Source: Cryptomeria japonica (lineage: Eukaryota > Streptophyta > Pinopsida > Cupressales > Cupressaceae). From it: a stretch of 64,000 nucleotides of DNA. This document shows positions 55,433-64,000 of this stretch, one piece after another. The DNA is taken from positions 911,796,340-911,860,339 of the forward strand of contig NC_081409.1 in NCBI RefSeq assembly GCF_030272615.1, read 5' to 3'. Position numbers and translations under genes: made by a program. The first letter of the stretch is position 1, and every line of letters starts with the position of its first letter. The notes under the pieces were generated by a model. The model worked only from the letters and a program-made list of their open reading frames with translations. It had not been told where the DNA came from and made no database searches.

Positions 55433-58369
55433 AGTGAGCATGCCTTTGCCGAGGGATGTGAAGCTAAAGTAGAGGAAGATACAGAGAAAGAATAGTCAAG
55501 ATAGGGAGGTAGATTTTCATTGATCAAACGAGATTGCCCCCAGTGAGATGATGTCGAGATTTGGTACATCTTAAACACACTAGTTGTAGACTAGTGTGAT
55601 GGACGATAAGATAAAGAAATGGAGAAGATAGTGTAATAGAAACAAACCTCGCTCTAGAGGAAAGCCCCTGGCTACAAAAAGGTACGTGATAAGAAGCCGC
55701 CATTGGTATAAGATACGTTGGTATGGGTAGCAAGATGCGTTATGCTAGATGGTCATACAATAGGGCGATTAGATATGGCGATATGGATTACCATACAATA
55801 GGGTAAATAAAGATAAATTTTGTCGGCATGGGTAGTGACACGCTAGATAGCCATGTGATAGGGCAGATAAAGATAGATTTGCCAGCATGGCTAGCGAGGC
55901 ACTAGATAGCCATGCAATAGGGCAGATAAATTTGGTAAATAGTAGATTGGTCCCTACAAAGGCACTCAAGAATGGTTTGGCCCCCATGTAGGTGATCGTG
56001 GGAAAAGAAAAGATCAAGTGGTTTGGCCCCCACCTAGGTGATCTTGGAAGAAAAAAATATCGAGTGGTTTGGCCTCCACCTTGGCAAACAAGGAAAACAA
56101 TCGATAAAAGACACCAATGCAAAAGCTAAAAGGATAAATGCCAAAGCTAAAAAGATAAGTGCATATATGATGGCCCCCTTAGAATGATAGGCATGGAAGG
56201 CATGTCATTCTAAGGAGAAGAGAAGTTGTGGCATATCAACATAACGAGATGTTTCCGTGGAATGCCACCAATAGATAGTGACACATAAATGTCCACAACA
56301 TCAAAAGATGCAATGCAAGAGGACAGGGGGTTCCGATAGTCTGGCATCAAAACCTATAGTAGTGACAAAAGATATGTAACACAACTGTGAGATGGGTATA
56401 TTGTCATAGTGCAAAATTTCTCAGATCTGAAGAAGAGCACATGAAGACAAAGATAAAATAAAAATTCAGGTCAACATGGAAGAAGGCAAAGAATGCCCCC
56501 AATGCTTTGCATCGTTCCCGAATGTCGAAAAGAAAGATATGATAGATAGGATGTAGACAAATAGAGGAATGTGGAGAATAGAAAATCCCTTGTATCTGAG
56601 CACCTATGGAGTAACACGGGTCTTTTAGGAGAGCATAGAAGATAAAAACAATCAACCTCTCGTATATAAGTACCTACGTAATGACATGGGTCCTCTGGGA
56701 GGGAACGAATAGATAAAGCAAGCACAGAGGAACACAATCACACGCACATGCAAAGAGGTATAGAGGAAAGGTAAAATTCATAATGATCAACCCTTAGGAG
56801 GGGATCGTATTGCAAGAGATCATCATCCTCAAGAAGAACCTCGTCCTCCCAATCTAGGTCATAGGGAAAAGGGGGGCAAGCTCAGAGACGTCTACAGGCT
56901 TGGAGGAGGCAAGGGTCAACGATCGCATGAAGATCGTAGACAAGGTCGGGTGTCCTCCAAGGAGTTGAACATGCAAGCCTCCGTGGAGGAAGCAGGTGAA
57001 TCGCTCGGACAAGATGAAACAAGAATAGGACTACCAGCCTCTGGAAGAGGGGCAGTGACAAACTCAGGAGAAGGCGGAGCCTTCCCAATCATACAATAAA
57101 AACAGGCGAACCAGCAGGCACTGAGATAGGCAAAGGAAGGGATGAAGAATATACCTACAAAGACCTACACCATTGAAACTCTAGAACAGGGCCCTACTCA
57201 AACTTGCATTTACATAGGATAGGAGTGTGAGGCCTCCTATCAACCATGACAGGTTGAAGAAACACCAGGGAAACTCAAATGTTGGCGTGGTGGAAAAGCA
57301 AGCAGGGCAGACAAAGTTGCACTAGGCACCACCTGTGTATGAGACATGTTGAGGGGTCAGGACAAGGGAGGTATGTCCGACAAAGAAGTGATAAGAGGCG
57401 GCTCCAAAGAAGGAGCAATGAAAACCTGCACCCGTTTAGAGGGAGGTTGATCGAAAGCCCCTAAAGCAACAAGGAGCGAGACTGAAATAGGTGCAGAGAT
57501 GGGAGCAACTGAGGGAATAGGCTCCAAAATAGCAGCATTGGGTGTCAGAGCCACACTAGCAGACTGTAAGGCAACATCACGCTCTCGATCTCAAGCTTGT
57601 CAAAAGCATTTACGCTTACGTGCATGTTGATTCCGACGAAGGTGAGTACCACCAATCAGAGCTGAAGAGGATTTAGGAGCATCGTGCTCCATAGTAGAGG
57701 CCAAGAGGATTCAGGAGCATCGTGCTCCATAGTAGAGGCCTCTGAAAATGTGTCAAGGACAGGAGAAGGCCCAACCGATGAAATGAGAGGTGCATCCTAG
57801 AGAGGAACCACATCCATAGCCACGCGTACCCGACTTTGTTTCACTTGAGGAGTGATCGGAGGAATAGAGGGTGTCGACACAAGCTGTGATGAAGGACACA
57901 AGAAGAGTGCTTCCTTTTGTCATAATGAGAGGGCTGAGGAATATTTGCCATGATCAGGAGCTCGAAGGGAGGATGGGTCATAGACTTCAATAGCATGGGT
58001 GTCGTTCCCTTGGTTGTGTTGGGCGAGTCGTAGGAACAACAGACATCGTTGGAGGCTATGCGGTCCTAGGCGGATGCGAAGGTTTATTCAAGGGAGTAGG
58101 CTTAGCCTCGGCCCTCAATGATGAGGAGACATGAGGCACTACCTGGTCCAAGACTGAAATTGATGGAGGAGGGTCAATCCAAGAGGTGGCAACGAAACAC
58201 TAGGCTGCACAAATTTAGGGGTTGACTCCCTCGTTTTATATAGATAATAAGTGTGGTACATTAAATCACCATGGGGAAGCATGGGCCCCATTGGAGAAAG
58301 CCAAAAGTGGTCCAATGAAAAATCCCCACAGGCGATCAAGGGTCAGTATCTAGTGTCCTAGATTGCATG
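55433..58369 (-). other. Non-coding interior of the gag-only Gypsy element
   Basis: About 2.9 kb where pol would be expected. Frames up to about 117 codons occur on the minus strand but show none of the RT, RNase H or integrase motifs, and are compositionally random. A short direct repeat (ggattcaggagcatcgtgctcc type) occurs near 57670-57740. Confidence 0.7.
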
Positions 58370-58800
58370 CATCGTGCCTTCATGCGGAAACTTGAGACAT
58401 TTGTGCACAAGGGGACTACTTCCATAGAAATCAGCCAAGGAATGTCGAGCTTAACTCAGAAGAGGTCCAATTTGGGAATGTTGATGAACACAGAGGACAC
58501 TGCCTTAGGCCCTATGAGGACCATCAAGGTGATACTACCCAAGGAGCGGATAGAGAACCCATCATGCATCCTCAAAGTTGTGCGGAATTCATCATATGCC
58601 AATTTATGCTAGCCGCTCACCAAGAGATTCTCCTCTATGATAACATCAACTCTCCTAGATGGGTCAACCATCACACCTATGAGAGTTTGACCGTTCAGCT
58701 TTGCAGGGACGTAAAGAGGAGTAGGCTCTCTGCTATATGGGACATCCAGAGGGGTGAAGACAAGGAAAGATCATATAGTTTCCCCTTCTAGGCTGGAGGT
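58370..58800 (-). pseudogene. Protease-like region of the gag-only Gypsy element
   Basis: Minus-strand reading with LNGQTLIGVMVDPSRRVDV, where VDPS stands at the place of the usual Asp-Ser/Thr-Gly triplet. Further on comes LDIPWLISMEVVP, resembling the LG-PWL---AVPS block at the end of Gypsy proteases. Frameshifts and stops interrupt it. With the catalytic triplet altered it is probably inactive; assignment is by motif order only. Confidence 0.55.
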
Positions 58801-60701
58801 GAGCTAATGAGGGTGATGGTGATCATGTTCACATATGGACCATCATCCGAAGAAGGATCTAATGCAGAGATAAAGTTTTTTTGAATGTTGAGGGAAAGGG
58901 TCAGTATAAATTTGCAAGTCGTTATTGATCTTATCAACAGACTTGTTTGATTTGAGCTTGCGTGCATCCACCTTGATTGCACCACTATCGATGTGGTCTT
59001 GGACAACCTGTTGAAGATGATAACATCACTCAGTGTCACGACCAGGCACATGATGAAAATGGTAAAACTTCAAACCATCATACCAAAGCGGATAAGGTCA
59101 ACTATCAGACAACGGTTTGATTTTCGGAAGGGTAATAATGTTGTCTTTCAACAACCACTACATTATGCTTAAGTAGGAGTCATTCAGCCTAGTGAAGACT
59201 CTATTTTGTTGTGGGCCTTGCACAACAGTCATCGGAGGAATAGTCGCAATATTAGCAACAACCTTATTCTTCTAAGACCCATCCATGGATGTTCCTGCAA
59301 AGGACCCACCACGAGGGTTCAAAGAAGTATCTCCGAACTCTGGCACAGTGTTCTAGTAATGAGTGATCTAGCAGAGAACATGTTAGCGAATTTTTGATAT
59401 CGGTTAAGAGATAGTTTCTCTCTCAATGTTGGTTGCAAATTACCAATAAATATCCTCTGCAGATCACTATCTGGTAGGGCAAAGAGGATCTTGGTGGACA
59501 TAGCTTGATATCTCAAAATGAAATCAGTGATCTTTTCATTGGGCTTCTATTTACAATGGAAAAAGGTCAGTGATAGAGACCTTGTTACCAATATTCACCT
59601 AAAATCATTTAAGGAAAAGTTCCATAAGCTGATCAAAGGTACGAATAGAGTGGTCAGGTAAGGAGCTATACCATTCTAATGTTGTCCCCTTAAGGGAGCA
59701 CGAGAATATTTTCAGCAAAACGAAATCCAGACTATGGTAGTCACTACACATAGTCATAAAAGGAACCTATATGCACGTTCGGGTACCCATCACCATTGAA
59801 CCTATCGAGCTTAAAGGATTTAGCAGTAGTTGAAAGGATGGTATTCAGGATGGTGATATCAAGGGGACTCTTCTTGTAATATGCAGGCGCAGATGACTTA
59901 ATAGAAGCAAAGGCTAAGTTCGTCAGCTGCAACTGCAAATGCCCCATGTTCTGTAAGATTGTATTCAGGACAGGATTAGAAGGCGGAGGAGGTGGAGGTG
60001 GGCTAGATCTGTCACCACCTCCACCAAAACCTCTAGAAGGACCTATTGGTGCTAACCATAGATATCTGAGTCATAGATGAAGCAAGGGTTGAACCACTTG
60101 ACATACCCATATAACCCAACGAAGTAGCAGAAGCATTGATACCATGAATAGTGGTCCCAAGGTCGACCATATGCAATATCAAACCAGATATGTTGACACT
60201 CAGCTGAGAGCCACAAACATCAGACTGACCATCCAGAAGAGAAGCATCTGTGAGGGGTACATGACTCTTCACAAGCATGGACAATTCTCTCAACATCTCT
60301 AAACCTCTCTTATTTGAGATGAGCATATCTCTTATGGTATTGACTACATTCCCCACCTGGGGGAGAACATTCTCTCGATTAAGGAACCCTTCGAAGTCTC
60401 TCAGGTTTTCTTCTAAAGGATGGATCTAGTCAAAGTCGATAGTGACAGTGGAATCATGGTCAATAGTGGGAGAAGAAGGCGACAAAGAGTTCGTTGGGGA
60501 ATTTTTTTTAGAACTAGCAGTCGAAGAGCCACCCATGAAAGGGATCCTAAGAGTTTGGGAAGTAAGAAACTCATTTGGGTCAGAAGAAGGATCATTTTTC
60601 ATCATGTCAGGTAGAGGAGGACTGTAATGATCAGGTGGGAAACTCCGCCTAGATGACCTGCTAACTACGGCTCCTATGGTAGTTTGGGTCGTAAAGCTCA
60701 T
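58801..60701 (-). pseudogene. Gag of the gag-only Gypsy element
   Basis: Starts MSFTTQTTIGAVVSRSSRRS at 60701, a few hundred bases from the primer site. The core has FKLDRFNGDGYPNVHIGSFYDY (about 59750-59820), then STKILFALPDSDLQRIFIGN and LQPTLREKLSLNRYQKFANM (59319-59516). A C-terminal part reads GRDTE-CYHLQQVVQDHIDSG near 58985-59045. Order and motifs match Gypsy/Tat-like gag proteins. Stops and shifts near 60032, 59743 and 59318 break it. Confidence 0.8.
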
Positions 60702-60950
60702 AGACAGGCTATATGACGTTCAAGACTGCACTATAGGGACATGGAAAATTTTGGAGTGATAAAGACGATTTAAGTTAAATGCAAATGCTAAAAACAAATG
60801 CAAAAATTTAGAAGCGAGTGTTTGTTCATTTTGTTTTTGGTTTTCTTTTCCTTTTTTTTAGATTGTTTTTCAGATTTTTAAACTTTTAAAATTTTAAAAG
60901 ACTAAATGCACCTAAATGAAGCAGAAAGCAAGTAATGCAAAGATAATCAT

Positions 60951-60971
60951 GTTTCACGTCAGGTTCACCAA
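60951..60971 (-). other. Primer binding site of the gag-only Gypsy element
   Basis: Minus strand reads TGGTGAACCTGACGTGAAAC two to three bases inside the right LTR. The TGG start fits a tRNA CCA end; I cannot name the tRNA with confidence. Confidence 0.7.
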
Positions 60972-60973
60972 AA

Positions 60974-62087
60974 TGTAATGGAGGGAATTTACCACCTCAG
61001 GGACAATGCATCCTTGAGGACAAATTATCCTTCTGATTACCTCTGTGAACTGGCGCTAAGATGAGCCAAGGGGTAACAGAATTATGCAAGAAGTATCAAA
61101 TACCTGAGAGGCCTCTCTGGACGGCTCTGCAGAGCCTCTATTCGAAGGACGAGCACACGGGTCTGGGACACCAGTGCGACGCACTGTCATCCTATACGAA
61201 CAAGGTACAAAGTTTGTAAAAAAATTTCAACGTGTGATTACGATGCAATAAGAGTACAAAAAATAATGAAGCTAAACTAGTAAATGTGATATACGAAATA
61301 ACCAAGGTAAAATGGAAGGAGAAAAGGGAAGGAAATAGACAAACAAAAGGTCCATGCTATGAATCATCTTGCAAGTTAATCTCCTCGTCATGGCAGTGTA
61401 CCTACACACATGTAAAAAAGGAAAATGTTGGGGGTTGTGTTTTGGAGCCTGCCTAAGTCAGACCCCATTTTGGTGTTTCCACCTCCACAAACAACCCAAA
61501 AAGCCACAGGAATAATAAAGCGATAAAGATAATTAAAAAGATGCAACAATAGATTCATAAAAGATATTGAAAAATAAAAGAGAGAGATCAAGGAAACTCC
61601 CCTTCCATGAATGATTGTTGGAAATGCTGGCGTAGAGTGCTTGAAGTGTTGCAAAAATAGTTATGCTTGTAGAATACTATCCAAAGATAACTTCCAAGAG
61701 CTTGAACCTGTAAAAGATCATCAAATTGCCAAGAGAATCCCCCCAAATGCCTTTGAAATTGATAGATAAAGGCTCTGGAAAGAAACCAGACATCAGTGGG
61801 TGCATATAGAGGCATTATGATTCCTTTCGAGTGTAGGTGTAATGCTCAAACGACCACCTATGGACTGTTAGATTCGCAGGACGCTAACACATCGTGCAGA
61901 TGTCTTTGCACCGCGCATGTGTCCCCAAAGGTGATAGGTTGGCAGTGTTGGTAATGCTTCGGCCAAAGATGACATGGACGGTCTGAGTCGACAAAAGGAC
62001 ATGATGGCGGATCCCGACCTCCGATGACATGGAAGAAAAGAGCCATTTGTCAAATTAATTACAAGGGATAATATTTTTGATATTACA
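60974..62087 (-). repeat. 5' LTR of the gag-only Gypsy element
   Basis: Plus strand TGTAATGGAGGG...GATATTACA, followed by the AGTAA duplication at 62088-62092. Nearly the same length and order as 54299-55417, with frequent single-base differences. Confidence 0.93.
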
Positions 62088-62092
62088 AGTAA

Positions 62093-62153
62093 AGTAAAAT
62101 TTTGTGAAAAATGATTCACCCCACCGTCTCAGTTTTCTACATTGTTTCCAACA
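62093..62153 (+). repeat. 5' LTR of Copia B, terminal part
   Basis: The end of the interrupted LTR: attcaccccaccgtctcag, then ttttctacattgtttccaaca, ending in CA two bases before the primer site. Confidence 0.9.
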
Positions 62154-62155
62154 AT

Positions 62156-62167
62156 TGGTATCAGAGT
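62156..62167 (+). other. Primer binding site of Copia B
   Basis: TGGTATCAGAGT, the initiator-Met tRNA type with the last base changed from C to T. Confidence 0.92.
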
Positions 62168-62209
62168 TAGATCCTCTTAAAGAATCTTGATCGCTTGAGG
62201 TGATCCAGG

Positions 62210-63270
62210 ATGGCAACCTATACTTACAAGAAGGATAGTCTGAGATTTGATAGAATGAACTACTCTCCGTGGAAGAACCGGATGGAGTGTCACTTGGGAT
62301 GCATCGGTGAAGACTATTGGAAGATTACAAAGAATGTGTATAATTTTCCTTAGAATGGTCCTTCATCTCCAGATGAGATTAAGGAAGTTGAATTCAATAT
62401 TAGGGCAAAGGAAGCTTTATTAAGTGCCTTGATTGACTCTAAGATGACTAATGTAATGGATCTGTAGACTGCTCATGAGATCTAGAAGATGTTAGAGAAT
62501 TTTTATGAAGGTGATAGTCATGTGAAAGTTGCTAAGTTCCAGAGCCTAAAGGGAAAGTATGAGATGCTAGAGATGGGAAAAGATGAGAACATTACATCCT
62601 TTATGCAAAAACTAAATGAGCTTGTCCTGAATATCAGATGTTCCAGTGGAGTATTGGATGAATCAGAGATTGTAGCTAAGGTGCTGAGATCCTTGCCTCT
62701 TTCTTATGTTGCTATTGAAGAGATCCAGACAGTGACTGATGTGACTAGAGACATGTTGATTGGTAAGCTTGATGCCTTTGAGTTGAGTGAATTTGGTGAA
62801 TCCCTTCCTAAGTCTGAATCTGCATTCAAAGCTATTGTTTCTGGGAAGCAGAGATATGATCTAATAGAAATCTCTACAAAGGCGTCTAGATATGAAAAGG
62901 AGATGAGAGAACTTGAAGAAGAATAAAAAGAACTTGAGGAGATTGAAGTGTTTATTGCTAGAAGATTACCTAAAGGTGTTGGTAAGTATGAAGGTAAATT
63001 GCCTCTTAAATGCTTTTCATGTAACAAGATAGGTCATTCTACCTCAAGGTGTTTGGAAAGAGTTTCTAAGAAGCCTTTTAAACCATATAAGCCTAAATAT
63101 TATAAGAAATGTTATTATGTTGTTGATGAAGTTGATGATGAGTCTGATAGGGGAAAATCAAGAGACAAATGGGTGTTCATTTCTATCAAGGAAGATGATC
63201 CGATTACTATTAATTCTACTAGCTGCATTAATGAGGAGAAAGCTTTGGCTTCTAAAATTGAAGAGAAAGA
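62210..63270 (+). pseudogene. Copia gag of element B
   Basis: Starts MATYTYKKDSLRFDRMNYSP at 62210 and continues with a Copia gag core (KFQSLKGKYEMLEMGKDENI; IVAKVLRSLPLSY). The zinc knuckle CFSCNKIGHSTSRC at 63011-63052 is intact. In-frame stops are TAG near 62352, 62466 and 62484 and TAA near 62924. The two at 62466 and 62484 stand where Copia gag normally has Trp. The frame is otherwise continuous, so damage is by point mutation. Confidence 0.88.
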
Positions 63271-64000
63271 TGAATGGGTTATTGATAGTGGCTACTCTCA
63301 TCATCTGACAAGTGATAAGAGTAAGTTTGTGAGTATGGAAAAGTATGATGGTGGTGTAGTAATATTTGGTGATGATAAAGATGGTATAATCTGTGGTAAG
63401 AGGTTCTATTTCTCTTGATGGTAAGCACAAAACGGATGATGTCTTATATGTTGAAGTTCTAAAGCATAATATTTTGAGTGTTGGACAGATGGTTGAGAAG
63501 GGATATGATATGCAATTCAATAATGGCAAGTGTAAAATCCTAAGTGGCTCCGAAATTGAAATTGCATAAGGGACAAAGACTAAATTTAATATCTTTCACT
63601 TGAATGCTGGTGGTAAAAGTTGTTTGATTGCTCAGGTTGATGAAAGTTGGTTATGGCATAGGAGGATGTGTCATGTGAATTTTGATTGCATGGTTAAGAT
63701 AAGTTCCACTCAAGTAGTGAGAGATCTTCCTAAGTTGGTAAAGCCTACGAATCCAATATCTAAGTAATGTCAATTAGGGAAGCATACAAGAGTTACTTTC
63801 AAAGAAAATAGTATAATTCTAATGGAATACTGGATCTTGTGCATACTGATTTGTGTGGTCCTTCTAGAGCGAGAAGTTTATAGGGAGACATGTATTTCAT
63901 GTTGTTGATTTATGACTATTCAAGGATGATGTGGGTTATGTTCTTAAGGGAGAAATCTGAAGCATTGGAGAAGTTCAAGATTTTCAAAGCTATGGTTGAG
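63271..64000 (+). pseudogene. Copia pol of element B: protease to integrase start
   Basis: Protease starts at WVIDSGYSHHLTSDKSKF (about 63274-63330). A frameshift near 63400 follows. GAG-pre-integrase shows FNIFHLNAGG, ESWLWHRRMCHVNFDCM and a CQLGKH zinc region (63590-63790). The integrase start (DYSRMMWVMFLREKSEALEK) runs off the window at 64000. The order matches element A at 945-1547. Stops near 63568 and 63763 and frame changes make it non-functional. Confidence 0.87.

Larger units (their letters stand above)
54299..62087 (-). mobile_element. Non-autonomous Gypsy element (gag and protease-like only)
   Basis: Bounded by direct LTRs of 1119 bp (54299-55417) and 1114 bp (60974-62087) and by AGTAA duplications (54294-54298 and 62088-62092). 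The orientation is minus: the primer site abuts the right LTR, a purine tract abuts the left LTR, and gag reads leftward. I find gag and a protease-like region but no RT, RNase H or integrase motif in either strand of 55418-58370. It fits the gag-only class of non-autonomous plant Gypsy elements (TR-GAG type) and would need a partner for copying. Confidence 0.9.
53051..64000 (+). mobile_element. Copia LTR retrotransposon B, split by a Gypsy element
   Basis: The 5' LTR starts TGTTGGATATTG at 53051, is cut at 54298, and resumes at 62093 to end TTTCCAACA at 62153. This is followed by the primer site, gag, protease, GAG-pre-integrase and the start of integrase at the window edge. Without the Gypsy insertion the LTR is about 1309 bp. 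The coding part belongs to the same family as Copia element A on the minus strand at 1-2568. Confidence 0.92.

Noticed and set aside
54299-62087. Tandem segmental duplication explanation for the two 1.1 kb repeats
   Set aside because: AGTAA flanks, TG...CA ends, a primer site and a purine tract in the right places show they are LTRs of one element.

Overview
The window is a stack of nested transposable elements from a large, repeat-rich plant genome. I see no intact cellular gene, tRNA, rRNA or CRISPR array. Plant origin follows from Copia and Gypsy LTR retrotransposons of plant type, an antisense plant-mobile-domain (PMD) ORF inside a Tat-like Gypsy element, and an initiator-Met-tRNA primer site. 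The style of the LTRs makes me suspect a gymnosperm, but that is an inference from general familiarity.

Layout, left to right. (1) 1-4346: 5' part of a degenerate Copia element on the minus strand. (2) A long host ORF of unknown function on the plus strand, cut into three pieces (about 4428-5133, 26495-26685 and 45454-47110). (3) The first cut is a 21.4 kb Tat-like Gypsy element (5134-26489, 5-bp duplication GTAAA). It carries gag-protease-RT-RNase H-integrase on the plus strand and a probable two-exon PMD gene on the minus strand. Its integrase is itself split by a 3.4 kb LTR-like insertion (16479-19863, duplication GTTCT). (4) The second cut is an 18.8 kb hAT element (26686-45453, 8-bp duplication CTCTTAAT). 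It holds a decayed hAT transposase, a second, convergent, unrecognised gene with a G-patch-like motif and coiled coils, small unknown minus-strand ORFs, and several later LTR insertions. (5) 47111-49767: an unassigned stretch, then a purine tract and a Copia-type 3' LTR. (6) A solo LTR (50214-51432, duplication GTAAC), an AT-rich gap and a GT microsatellite. (7) A plus-strand Copia element from 53051 to beyond the window edge. Its 5' LTR is split by a 7.8 kb Gypsy element that carries gag and a protease-like region but no recognisable polymerase (54299-62087, duplication AGTAA).

Most boundaries rest on target-site duplications read directly on both flanks, so the nesting order is well supported. 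The host ORF reads in frame across the hAT duplication. Almost all stop codons in the Tat-like pol and its antisense gene fit single C-to-T changes (Gln, Arg or Trp codons to stops), as expected from deamination of methylated cytosine.

The most unusual objects are the hAT element with its second gene and a repeated module of about 105 bp upstream of several of its ORFs, and the Tat-like element with its intron-containing antisense gene and oppositely oriented TAGCGCAT-type arrays at its two ends.
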